Assembly: GCA_016463225.1 (NCBI GenBank)
Contig: JAEMRT010000023.1
Span: forward strand, 1-60,002
Direction of reading: 5' to 3'
DNA from: Sphingopyxis sp.
GTDB taxonomy: Bacteria; Pseudomonadota; Alphaproteobacteria; Sphingomonadales; Sphingomonadaceae
Length of the DNA stretch: 60,002 nt
Under the pieces are notes generated by a model. That model was not told where the DNA came from. It ran no database searches and worked only from the letters and a program-made list of their open reading frames with translations. A program made the position numbers and the translations under genes. Positions 1-8,089 of this stretch are shown in pieces. Within the stretch, counting starts at the first letter, position 1. Every line of letters begins with the position of its first letter.

Positions 1-1
1 C

Positions 2-310
2 GACGGCGACGCAATGGCGCTCGCGCTGCGCTGGGCGCAGGAACATGGCGGCCAGATCATCGATCCGCATAGCGCCGTCGGTCTCGCCGCGGCGCGCGCG
101 CTCGACATTGACGCCGACATCCCCGTCGTGACGCTGGCAACCGCGCACCCGGCAAAATTCCGCGAAGCCGTCGAGCGCGCGACCGGGGTGCGGCCGCCGC
201 TGCCCGCGCGGCTTGGCAATCTGTTCGACCGCGAGGAACGCTATGAGCGCCTGCCGGGCGACTATGACGCGGTAAAGGCCTTTGTCCTGGCGGAAGCCGC
301 CCGTGGCTGA
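2..310 (+). CDS. thrC: Threonine synthase, C-terminal fragment
   Basis: This is the last 102 codons of a gene that begins before the window. The translation contains DPHSAVGLAAAR and VTLATAHPAKF followed by a Glu-rich tail, which is the usual C-terminal end of threonine synthase. That enzyme is PLP-dependent and converts O-phospho-L-homoserine to L-threonine in the cytoplasm. The PLP-binding lysine lies upstream and is not visible. The stop codon (308-310) overlaps the likely GTG start of the next gene (303), so the two are probably translationally coupled. Family assignment is by recognition of the C-terminal motifs only. Confidence 0.85.
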   Translation, partial: DGDAMALALRWAQEHGGQIIDPHSAVGLAAARALDIDADIPVVTLATAHPAKFREAVERATGVRPPLPARLGNLFDREERYERLPGDYDAVKAFVLAEAARG

Positions 311-1193
311 GCTGCTGCCACTCGTCACGCTCGTCGGCGAGGCGTGGGACGATTACGGGCTGATCGACAGCGGCAATGGCCGTAAACTCGAACGCTATGG
401 CGCTTACCGCTTCATCCGCCCCGAACCGCAGGCGATGTGGGCGCCCGCGCTCCCGGCAAGCGAATGGGAGGCCGCCGACGGCGAATTCATCCCGGCGTCC
501 GACGACGATGGCGGCGGGCGCTGGTATTATAACAAGCCCGTCCCGGCCGAAGGCTGGCCGCTGGCGTGGCGCGAAACGCGCTTCACCGCGCAATGCACCC
601 CGTTCCGCCATCTGGGTTTTTTCCCCGACATGGCGCCCGTATGGGACTGGCTGCGCGCGCAGGTCGCCGACAAGCCCGATCCCGCCTTTCTCAACCTGTT
701 CGGCTATACCGGCGTCGGCAGTCAGGCGCTCGCCGCGGCGGGAGCTTCGGTGACGCATGTCGATGCGTCGAAGAAATCGGTGGGGCAGGCGCGCGAAAAT
801 GCGGCGCTGGCGGAGATGGCCGACAAGCCCGTCCGCTGGATTCTGGACGATGCGAGCAAATTCACTGCGCGCGAAGTGCGCCGCGAGAAACGCTATGACG
901 CGATCCTGCTCGATCCGCCGAAATTTGGTCGCGGTCCGACCGGCGAGCGCTGGCAGCTCGAAGAAGGGTTGGCGCCGCTGCTGACCGATTGCCGCCAGTT
1001 GCTCGATGCCGATAGCCGCGCGCTGTTCCTGACCGTCTATGCCGTCCGCATGTCGGCGCTCGCGATCGGCGAGTTGCTGGCGCAGCTGTTCGCCGATCTT
1101 CCGGGCAAGGTCGAATGCGGCGAGCTGGCGGTGCGTGAGGAGGCGCGGGGGTTGCTGCTGCCGACGGCGATCTTTGCGCGCTGGAGCCGCTGA
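303..1193 (+). CDS. Class I SAM-dependent methyltransferase, RlmI-like
   Basis: A 296-residue protein when read from GTG 303, which overlaps the thrC stop by 8 bases. An in-frame TTG at 282 is possible but has less to recommend it. It carries a Rossmann SAM-binding motif NLFGYTGVGS near the middle and a later LLDPPKFG motif. That combination is typical of 23S rRNA m5C methyltransferases of the RlmI/RlmL-C-terminal type (PF10672-like). Against full-length RlmI (about 400 residues) it lacks the N-terminal PUA domain, so the substrate may differ. Function beyond SAM-dependent methylation of RNA is inference. It is probably cotranscribed with thrC. Confidence 0.75.
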   Translation: MAELLPLVTLVGEAWDDYGLIDSGNGRKLERYGAYRFIRPEPQAMWAPALPASEWEAADGEFIPASDDDGGGRWYYNKPVPAEGWPLAWRETRFTAQCTPFRHLGFFPDMAPVWDWLRAQVADKPDPAFLNLFGYTGVGSQALAAAGASVTHVDASKKSVGQARENAALAEMADKPVRWILDDASKFTAREVRREKRYDAILLDPPKFGRGPTGERWQLEEGLAPLLTDCRQLLDADSRALFLTVYAVRMSALAIGELLAQLFADLPGKVECGELAVREEARGLLLPTAIFARWSR

Positions 1194-1216
1194 CCTGCGA
1201 TCGGGGCAGAGTGATC

Positions 1217-1260
1217 AAAAAAAAGGCCGCACCAGCCCCAGTTAAGGGACTGGTACGGCC
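1217..1260 (-). terminator. Rho-independent terminator of the TonB receptor gene
   Basis: On the minus strand a GC-rich stem (GGCCGTACCAG pairing with CTGGTGCGGCC, one mismatch) is followed by eight T residues. It starts 14 bases after the receptor stop codon. It has no T-run on the plus strand, so it should not act efficiently for the methyltransferase gene. Confidence 0.9.
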
Positions 1261-1273
1261 GCTGCGCCCAGTG

Positions 1274-3931
1274 TCAGAATTTGGCGCGGACGCCGAAGTA
1301 GAATTGGCGACCATTGTCATAGGTCGCGCGCGGCTGTGCCCGGGTACCCGAATATTGCTCGATCGGTTCGTTGGTCAGGTTCACCGCGTCGACCGTCAGC
1401 GCGATCCCGTCGGTCACATTGACGCTGACCGATGCATCGAGCGACGACAGCGCAGCCTGATTGAGCGGCGCCGCGCGATCGATGTCGATGAAAAACTTCG
1501 ACCGGTAGTTGTACGACACACGCGCGCTCAGCAGGTCATTCTCATAATAGCCCGTCAGGTTGAGCGAATGCTTTGAATTGCCCGGGATCGGATCGCCGTT
1601 GTTAGCTTTGGCATCCGAATAGGTGTAGTTCGCCACCGCACCGAAGCCGCCCCAGATCGGGCGCGACACCTGGAATTCGAAGCCCTGGTTGCGGCCGCCG
1701 TCGCCGTTGCTGCGGCGGTTGATCTGATAGGGGCAATTGAACAGGTTGGGATTGCCGCCGCCCGCCGCGACGCATCCCGCGGGTTGCGAACCCGGTACGA
1801 ACACACCGGGCAGGGTTTCGGTCGACGTCGTGTTGACGATGTACGACTGGATATCCTTGTAGAAAGCGGCGAGCGCGACGATCGTTTCGCGATCGGGATA
1901 CCATTCGATCGACAGGTCATACTGGTTAGCACGATAGGGGTCGAGGTTCGGATCGCCGCCGCGTCCGGTCAACAGCGTGCCGTTGAGATCGACGCCCGGG
2001 GTGATGTCGACAAAGTCGGGGCGTGTCACCGTCTTGCCCGCGCCAAAGCGAAGCACGACCTTGTCCGACAGGTCGAGCGCCAGGTTAGCGCTCGGCAAGA
2101 TATCGGTGTAGGATCGCTTCGCCGTGCTCGGCGTGAAGCCGCCGAAGGGATTGGTGAACTGCGGGTTGGCGCCGCCGATGATAAAGCCCTGCGACGTCTG
2201 GTCGGTGGTGATGACGCGCACCCCAACATTGCCGCGCCAGCTGTCGCCGCCGAATTTGGCGAGGCCGTAGCCACCATAGGCCTTTTCGTTGATCGAATAG
2301 CTGTTGCCGGGAACGAGGAAGCGGTCGGTCCCCGGTGCGGTCTGTGCGGCATAGATGGCGCGCAGCTTGGCGGGATCAACGCGCCAATAGTCGGTGAGGG
2401 TGCCGGCAGACGCGATATTGTCGAGGAAGTCGCCGGGCATGCCGCCGCCGGTCGCAAAGCTGGCCGAGGTACATGGTGCGCCGCCGCACCGCAGGGCGGG
2501 GGTGAACACGCCGCCGTTGGTGGCAAAGCGCTCGGCGACACGATCATGATCGGTATATTTGACGCCGAATTTCAGCGCCGTCAGCGGTCCCCATTCGACC
2601 TCTTTTTCGAGGTCGAGATAGAAGTATTTCTCCTCATCATCGTTGGTCACCGACTGGATGCGTGCAAAGTCGGGACGGATGCCCGCGGGATTGAGCGGGC
2701 TCGGGCTACCAAAGCTGACTTCGGGGCGGCCGCTGCGCAGATCATAGGTGAAGCGGCCCGGGCCGGCGAACTCGATGAAATTCTCGTTGCTCGTGTCGCC
2801 ATTCGCCTTGGTCCAACCCGCCTTGAAATGGACGGTCAGTGTGTCACTGGGGCGCCAGGTCAGGTCGAAATCGGCGGACACCGTCTTGGCGACCGCCTGA
2901 CGATCGATCGCATCATAGACGACGCCAAAGCCTTCGGTGCCATTGTTCCGCGACGCGATGGTGCCCGCGACCGCGATGCCGTTCTGGACCACCGCATTGG
3001 TGAGCGTGCCGCCGCCGCCAAGGGCCTGATCACCCCAAGCAAGGTAATTCTGGTTGAAGTTGTCGGCGTTGAAGCGCGAATAGAGGCCCGTCAGGTTGAT
3101 CTCGAGCTCGTCCGAGGGGCGGAACTGGATCCCGATATTGGCGCCATAGCGTTCGCGATTCTGTTCGAACATCGTCGAACCGATCAGCGTCGGAATCAAA
3201 GCAGTTTGTCCGCCACCGGCGGGGCGATAGCCAAAGATTTCGAGACCGTCGCGGCGGGTGCGGCGCTTCTGATAGATGCCGCCGATCAGGATGCCAAAGG
3301 TTTCGTCGGCGTTTTTCCAGCTGACCAGCCCCGAAACCTGCGGATCGACTTTGCCCGACAGGTCCGAATAGACGCCCTGCAGCGACGCCGAGACGGCAAA
3401 GGGTTCCAGATCGAGCGGGTTGCGGGTGATGACGTTGATCGTGCCGCCAACGCCGCCTTCCTCGACATCGGCCTGCGGGCTCTTATAGACCTCAAGCCGG
3501 CCGACGATTTCGGCGGGGAGGGTCAGATAGTTGAAGCTGCGGGTCGAGGCGACCTGATCGAGAATGAACCAGTCGGCCGTTGCGACCGTATGGCCGTTGA
3601 GCAGCGTCTTGGTCAAATTGGGTGCGGTGCCGCGCAGCGAGACGCGCTCGCCTTCGCCGAATTCGCGGTTGACGACCACGCCGGGCACACGCTGCAGCGC
3701 TTCAGCGACATTCTTGTCGGGAAACTTGCCGATATCCTCGGCGGTCACGACGTCGGCGATGACCGCTAGATCGCGCTTGGCGTCGATCGACTGGGCTATT
3801 GAACCCCGAAAGCCGGTGACGACGATTTCGTCGGCAGCGGGTGCTTCCGTGCCTTGCGCCGCCGCGGGCGAGACGCAGGTCGCATAGGCAATGATGCTTG
3901 CGGTGGCAAAAAGTCGTTTTGATTTCAGCAT
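1274..3931 (-). CDS. TonB-dependent outer-membrane receptor
   Basis: An 885-residue receptor. I chose ATG at 3931 because GGGAGGA lies just upstream and a good signal peptide ending AAAQ follows; an upstream in-frame ATG (3994) would overlap the promoter. After a TonB box-like EIVVTGFRG come the plug-domain segments (FPDKNVAEALQRVPGV, then RVSLRG) and a long beta-barrel ending in a C-terminal Phe (GVRAKF). The AEDIGKFPDKN form of the plug is typical of the Caulobacter/Sphingomonas receptor subgroup often linked to carbohydrate uptake. The substrate cannot be read from sequence. It has its own promoter and terminator and no operon partner. Confidence 0.9.
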   Translation of the reverse strand: MLKSKRLFATASIIAYATCVSPAAAQGTEAPAADEIVVTGFRGSIAQSIDAKRDLAVIADVVTAEDIGKFPDKNVAEALQRVPGVVVNREFGEGERVSLRGTAPNLTKTLLNGHTVATADWFILDQVASTRSFNYLTLPAEIVGRLEVYKSPQADVEEGGVGGTINVITRNPLDLEPFAVSASLQGVYSDLSGKVDPQVSGLVSWKNADETFGILIGGIYQKRRTRRDGLEIFGYRPAGGGQTALIPTLIGSTMFEQNRERYGANIGIQFRPSDELEINLTGLYSRFNADNFNQNYLAWGDQALGGGGTLTNAVVQNGIAVAGTIASRNNGTEGFGVVYDAIDRQAVAKTVSADFDLTWRPSDTLTVHFKAGWTKANGDTSNENFIEFAGPGRFTYDLRSGRPEVSFGSPSPLNPAGIRPDFARIQSVTNDDEEKYFYLDLEKEVEWGPLTALKFGVKYTDHDRVAERFATNGGVFTPALRCGGAPCTSASFATGGGMPGDFLDNIASAGTLTDYWRVDPAKLRAIYAAQTAPGTDRFLVPGNSYSINEKAYGGYGLAKFGGDSWRGNVGVRVITTDQTSQGFIIGGANPQFTNPFGGFTPSTAKRSYTDILPSANLALDLSDKVVLRFGAGKTVTRPDFVDITPGVDLNGTLLTGRGGDPNLDPYRANQYDLSIEWYPDRETIVALAAFYKDIQSYIVNTTSTETLPGVFVPGSQPAGCVAAGGGNPNLFNCPYQINRRSNGDGGRNQGFEFQVSRPIWGGFGAVANYTYSDAKANNGDPIPGNSKHSLNLTGYYENDLLSARVSYNYRSKFFIDIDRAAPLNQAALSSLDASVSVNVTDGIALTVDAVNLTNEPIEQYSGTRAQPRATYDNGRQFYFGVRAKF

Positions 3932-3976
3932 GTCGATCCTCCCAAAGATCTGTTGGTCTTTATTGGTAATGCATAC

Positions 3977-4004
3977 GTCATAACAATATCGCATATGCTG
4001 TCAA
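3977..4004 (-). promoter_or_regulatory. Candidate sigma-70 promoter of the TonB receptor gene
   Basis: Minus strand: -35 TTGACA (3999-4004), 16-base spacer, -10 TATGAC (3977-3982), about 45 bases before the start codon. The spacer contains the perfect palindrome GCATATGC (3991-3998), which could be part of an operator. Assignment is by pattern only. Confidence 0.55.
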
Positions 4005-4344
4005 GATTGGAGTTACGCGGCGCCGAAAACTTGGCATCCAGCGCAGGGCGTGGTCGCAGACGGTAGTATTGGTATTAAATTGGTACTATTGGGGTGACGG
4101 CCGGACGCGTTCCTGGGGAGGGGGCCAGCGACATCGGAAATGATCGCTGCTGCGGGTCGCGGGCGGCGTTTCGCAACGCGGATACAGGCGTGCGCAATGG
4201 CGGCGGATCGCGCGATTTGGCGATGGGTCAGACGTATATGGCCATGACATCTTCGCCCGCCATCCGACACGGCAATCGCCGCGGGTCATCGCACGCTGTT
4301 GTGCGACGATCCGCGGCGTCCCGTCCCCTTGCGGGAAGGGCGTT
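4005..4344. other. Intergenic stretch with a short repeat cluster
   Basis: No convincing gene. Translations of small open frames here are arginine-rich and match nothing I recognise. The only structure seen is ATTGGTA at 4068-4074 and 4079-4085 followed by ATTGGGG at 4088-4094, overlaid by a TAGTA/TACTA inverted pair (4064-4068, 4084-4088). These lie about 60-90 bases upstream of the receptor -35 box, a usual place for an activator site. No clear terminator for the GGDEF gene was found. Confidence 0.4.
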
Positions 4345-5481
4345 TCAGGTGGGGTCGGCGAGTTCGATGCGGTTGCGGCCGCCGGCTTTCGCTTTGTACA
4401 GCGCATCGTCGGCAGCTTTGAGCGCGCCGCGCGTTTCGCCGTAGCCAAAGACATCGGCGACGCCGCCCGAGAAGGTGATCTGCCCGAACGGCTCGTCGGT
4501 CTTGCGATTGATCAGCCGCCGATCGGCCAGACCTTCGCGCGCTTCGTCGAGCCGCTCGGCGGCTTGCGTCGGGGTCAGGCCGCGGAACAGCATGACAAAT
4601 TCCTCGCCGCCGTGGCGGGCGACGTGGCAGCGGTCGTCGGAAATGCGCGACAGCGTGTCGGCGATCGCCTTGATGACGCGGTCGCCCGCTTCATGCCCGT
4701 GCAGATCGTTGACCTTTTTGAACTCGTCGATGTCGCAGAACGCGACGCTCAGCGGTTCGCACGCGGCGCGCGCTTCCCTATGATGCCGTTCGAGCAGGAT
4801 TTCGAAGGCGCGGCGGTTGGGCAGGCCGGTCAGGAAGTCGAGCTCGGCGTCGCGCTTGGCGCGTTCGAGGCTGCGGCGCAGGGATTTCGCCTCGTCCTCG
4901 CTCTTGCGCATATGATCTTCGGCCTTGCGCGTGCGCTCCAGCATCACCTTGGCGAGGTCCGCCAGGCTGGAGACGATCCGTCCCGTTTTTTGAAGCTGCT
5001 CCAGATCATCGACATGCTGTTCGAGTTCGGTGCCATAGTCGCTGGTGACCGTCCGCGCTTCCTTGGCGTGGACGTGGAAAGATTCGAGGTTGGTTTCGAG
5101 CCGCGTCATCAAGCGGTCGAGGTCAGCGTGGTCGGCCGGGGCAATGCTCTGCTCACCGAGTTCGTTCAGCCATTGCTGGGTGATGCCGTCGGACGATTGC
5201 GAGCGCGCCGTGATTTGCCGCGCCAGATGCGGGTTCATACCCGAAAAGGCCGCGTGCGCGAGCAACAGATTGGCGGGCGATACGTCGAGATCATTGTCGA
5301 TCAAAAACGCCATGATCGTGCCGATCAGCTGGTGCCGGGCCAGTCGCGCAAGGTCGCGCGTTCCGCCGCTGTCGGGCGGCGCGCGGCGTCCTGCAGGGGG
5401 AGTGCTTCGCGTGTTGCGGAGCCCCAGCCAATCCAGGAGCCGTCCTACCGGCTCGTTCGATGGTGTCGCTTTCGTGGTCAT
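4345..5481 (-). CDS. GGDEF-domain diguanylate cyclase
   Basis: A 378-residue soluble protein with no membrane segment. Roughly the first 200 residues form an unrecognised, partly helical sensory region ending in a coiled coil (about 190-215, the ERTRKAEDHMRKSEDEAK segment). A complete GGDEF domain follows, with the active-site motif GGEEF at 291-295 and DFLTGLPNRR at its start. It is predicted to make cyclic di-GMP from two GTP. The inhibitory RxxD site expected nine residues before the motif is absent (DDRC occupies that place), so product feedback inhibition through that site is unlikely. It is monocistronic; the next gene upstream ends 125 bases away. Confidence 0.9.
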   Translation of the reverse strand: MTTKATPSNEPVGRLLDWLGLRNTRSTPPAGRRAPPDSGGTRDLARLARHQLIGTIMAFLIDNDLDVSPANLLLAHAAFSGMNPHLARQITARSQSSDGITQQWLNELGEQSIAPADHADLDRLMTRLETNLESFHVHAKEARTVTSDYGTELEQHVDDLEQLQKTGRIVSSLADLAKVMLERTRKAEDHMRKSEDEAKSLRRSLERAKRDAELDFLTGLPNRRAFEILLERHHREARAACEPLSVAFCDIDEFKKVNDLHGHEAGDRVIKAIADTLSRISDDRCHVARHGGEEFVMLFRGLTPTQAAERLDEAREGLADRRLINRKTDEPFGQITFSGGVADVFGYGETRGALKAADDALYKAKAGGRNRIELADPT

Positions 5482-5606
5482 GCGACAATTAACGGGCCGG
5501 GCGCGGCGGATTTAAGCCCGCGTCAGTGGGATTTTGCCGCCGAAAACCGTCGATGTTGGACTAGTACACGCAAAGCGATGTCAAATCAGGCGTTTAGGCA
5601 AACCCT

Positions 5607-7304
5607 CTATCGGCAGCGGTTCCAGCCGGCACCGCGCACCGCGCGGCCCGGCGTCGCGCCGCTGTGTTCGCCGCCGCGCAATACGGCGACGCCGTTGACG
5701 AATACATCACGCATGCCGATCGAATATTGATGCGGTTTCTCAAAGGTCGACAGGTCGGCGATCTTTGCCGGGTCAAAGATGACGACGTCGGCATAGTAGC
5801 CGGGCCTCAGCGCGCCGCGCTCCTTGATGCCCAGATTCGCGGCGGGGAGGGTGGTGAGACGGTACACGGCCTGCTCCAGCGAGATCAGCTTTTCGTCGCG
5901 GACATAGCGGCCGAGCAGTCGCGCGAAATTCCCATAGGTGCGCGGGTGGGCACCCGATTTCAGGAAATTGCCCTCGGGCGCCTGCGACGACGCATCGGAG
6001 CCGAAGCTCATCCACGGCAGCTGGACCTGTTTGCGGACATTATCTTCCGACATCAGGAAATAGACGGTGCCGACGCGCGAGCCATCCTCGACCACCAGGT
6101 CCATCGCCGTTTCTTCGGGCGATTTGCCGCGCATCGATGCGACCTCGGCCAGCGTTTTGCCGGTCAGTGGTTTGAGCTTCTCGTTCTTGAATCCCGACAG
6201 GATCATCTTGTCGGCGCCCGCACCGAAATAGAGGTTTTCCCAGTCACTGCCCGGCTGCTTCATTTCGGCGGCGACGCGGGCGCGGGTGGCGGGATCCTTC
6301 AGTCGTTCGATCCATGCTTCCAGCCCGCCCGCCTGCACCCAGGTCGGCATCGCGGCGTCGAGTCCCGTGGCGCCCGCAGTATAAGTGTACATGTCGGTCG
6401 TGATCCGCAGCCCTTCGGCGCGTGCCGCCTCGATCTTGCCGACGACCGAGTCGAGCTTGCCCCAGTTGCTCCGCCCGGCCATCTTGAGATGGTAGATTTC
6501 GGCGGGGGCGCCCGAGCGGCGTGAAATTTCGATCAATTCGTCGACAGCTTCCTCCAGCCGGTCTCCTTCGGAGCGCATATGGCTGATGTACATGCCGCCG
6601 CATTTCGCGGCCTCGCTGGTCAGGGCGACCAGTTCGTCGGTCTCGGCATAGGAACCGGGGGCGTAGATCAGTGAGCTGCCGACGCCCATCGCGCCTTCGT
6701 TCATCGCCTGCCGCACCAACGCGCGCATCCGGGTCAATTGCTCGGGCGTCGGATCGACATCGCCTTCGCCGAGCTCATGGACGCGGACGGTTGCGGCGCC
6801 GACAAAGCTCGCGACATTGGTCGAGACGCCGCGTTTTTCGAGATAGCCGAGATAATCGCCCAGACTGGTCCATTCGATGGGAAATTTGAGGTCGCCTTGG
6901 CGCTCGGTTTCCTGCGCCTTCATCGCGGGGTTGAGCGGTCCCATCGACCAGCCTTCGCCCATTACCTCCAGCGTCACGCCCTGCCGGATGTCGCTCTGGC
7001 TTTTGGGATCGACGATCAGCGATTCGGTCGCCCAGCTCAGCATGTTGATGAAGCCCGGCGCGACCGCCATGCCGTTGGCCTGCACTTCGCTTTTCGCCGA
7101 TCCCGCTACCTTTCCCACGGCGACGATGCGGTCGTCCTTGATCGCAACATCGCCGACGACCGGGGGCTGGCCCGAACCGTCGTAGAGAGTGCCACCGCGA
7201 ATGATCAGGTCATAGGCAGGCGCCTGCGCGGCAACCGACGCCGACAGCAGCATCGAACTGCACAGCAGCATCAAGGACGGGGTGAAGCGCCGGGGCGGTG
7301 GCAT
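5607..7304 (-). CDS. N-acyl-D-amino-acid deacylase family protein with altered metal site
   Basis: A 565-residue secreted amidohydrolase-fold protein with an N-terminal signal peptide (cleavage near ASVAAQ). Family D-aminoacylases hydrolyse N-acyl-D-amino acids to the D-amino acid. Seen here: the YDLIIRGGTLYDGSG opening, SHMRSEGD and IYHLKMAG (two conserved His), and SFGSDAS (conserved Asp). However, the usual PGFIDxHxH signature reads PGFINMLSW, so Leu89 and Trp91 replace both His. The family NCG cysteine segment reads GEG. It may still use a single metal site or act on another substrate. It follows the regulator gene by 20 bases and is probably cotranscribed with it. Confidence 0.8.
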   Translation of the reverse strand: MPPPRRFTPSLMLLCSSMLLSASVAAQAPAYDLIIRGGTLYDGSGQPPVVGDVAIKDDRIVAVGKVAGSAKSEVQANGMAVAPGFINMLSWATESLIVDPKSQSDIRQGVTLEVMGEGWSMGPLNPAMKAQETERQGDLKFPIEWTSLGDYLGYLEKRGVSTNVASFVGAATVRVHELGEGDVDPTPEQLTRMRALVRQAMNEGAMGVGSSLIYAPGSYAETDELVALTSEAAKCGGMYISHMRSEGDRLEEAVDELIEISRRSGAPAEIYHLKMAGRSNWGKLDSVVGKIEAARAEGLRITTDMYTYTAGATGLDAAMPTWVQAGGLEAWIERLKDPATRARVAAEMKQPGSDWENLYFGAGADKMILSGFKNEKLKPLTGKTLAEVASMRGKSPEETAMDLVVEDGSRVGTVYFLMSEDNVRKQVQLPWMSFGSDASSQAPEGNFLKSGAHPRTYGNFARLLGRYVRDEKLISLEQAVYRLTTLPAANLGIKERGALRPGYYADVVIFDPAKIADLSTFEKPHQYSIGMRDVFVNGVAVLRGGEHSGATPGRAVRGAGWNRCR

Positions 7305-7324
7305 AATTTTCTCCGTAAAGGGGG

Positions 7325-7960
7325 TCAGCCGTGCAGGCTCATCAGTGAATCCATCAGCCCGTCGTCGGCACTGGAACAGACGCCGAGCACCAGCGCTTCG
7401 TCGAAGCCGTCGGCGACGACATAGGCGTGGCCCATCGACGAATCGAGATAGATGCCCTGGCCGGTCTTGAGCGCGACGGGGTCGTAGAACTCGGTGTGAA
7501 TCTCGATTTCGCCCTCCAGCACATAGATAAATTCCTCACCCTGATGGCGGACGAGCTCGCCGAATTCGCTCGCGCTGTGGGCACGGATGCGGGTGATGAT
7601 CGGGATCATGCGTTTCTGGCGCAGGTCGGTGCAGAGGTAATGATAGTCGTAATTGTCGGTGGTGACGCGCACGGCCTGATCGATCGTCCCTACGCTGCGG
7701 CGACCGGTAACGCGCGGGGCGCTGTCGCCGTCATCCTCGGCGAACAGGTCCGACATGCGGATGCTGAGTCGCTGGCTGAGCTGCTGGAGCTTGTCGTAAC
7801 TCAGCGTCAGCCGGTCATGCTCGACCTTCGACAGCGTCGAGACCGGGATGCCCGATTTCGCGCTCATCTCCTTGAGCGTCCAGCCGTTTCGCGAGCGAAT
7901 GCTCTTCATCACGGTGCCGAGAGTGGGTGGGGCCGCACGCGCCGCCATCAATTTTTCCAT
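7325..7960 (-). CDS. XRE-family regulator with C-terminal cupin domain
   Basis: A 211-residue protein: helix-turn-helix at about residues 14-68 (GWTLKEMSAKSGIPVSTLSKVE) joined to a cupin_2 domain at about 130-200 (HQGEEFIYVLEGEIEIH). Proteins of this architecture usually sense a small metabolite through the cupin barrel and control adjacent catabolic genes. It is first in a minus-strand unit with the deacylase and is divergent from the serine hydrolase/dgcA unit. The 129-base divergent region holds a candidate operator that recurs at 11083-11126. I infer that it controls the whole 5.6-19.4 kb cluster, with D-Glu or a derivative as a possible ligand. Confidence 0.85.
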   Translation of the reverse strand: MEKLMAARAAPPTLGTVMKSIRSRNGWTLKEMSAKSGIPVSTLSKVEHDRLTLSYDKLQQLSQRLSIRMSDLFAEDDGDSAPRVTGRRSVGTIDQAVRVTTDNYDYHYLCTDLRQKRMIPIITRIRAHSASEFGELVRHQGEEFIYVLEGEIEIHTEFYDPVALKTGQGIYLDSSMGHAYVVADGFDEALVLGVCSSADDGLMDSLMSLHG

Positions 7961-7967
7961 TCCATGT

Positions 7968-8012
7968 TTGACAATTTTCTAATCAGGATCATTATGTCCC
8001 TATTGGGTTAAC
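7968..8012 (+). promoter_or_regulatory. Candidate promoter and operator in the divergent regulator/hydrolase region
   Basis: Plus strand: TTGACA at 7968-7973, 16-base spacer, CATTAT at 7990-7995. Overlapping it are two blocks that recur at 11083-11120: GACAATTTTCTAATCAGGAT (7970-7989; 16 of 20 identical to 11101-11120) and TTATGTCC..A..GGGTT (7992-8010, matching 11084-11102). Half-site TGTCCCTATTGG sits at 7995-8006 on the plus strand, with a weaker one (CTAATCAGGATC) at 7979-7990 in the opposite orientation. Binding here would cover the -10 region. Confidence 0.5.
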
Positions 8013-8089
8013 AGCTGTTGACCCTTGGTAAGGGGTCGCGCGGCTTGCTGCAAGGTCAGACAGGACGCGCCAGACAAAAGGGGAAAGTG

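Noticed and set aside
1784..3769. A 661-codon open frame on the plus strand
   Set aside because: It lies antisense to a TonB receptor with clear signal peptide, plug and barrel; its translation is Arg/Asp/Gly-rich with no domain. High-GC antisense frame.
5482..5606. TTGACA on the minus strand (5580-5585) as promoter of the GGDEF gene
   Set aside because: No -10 box at a 15-19 base spacing could be identified.
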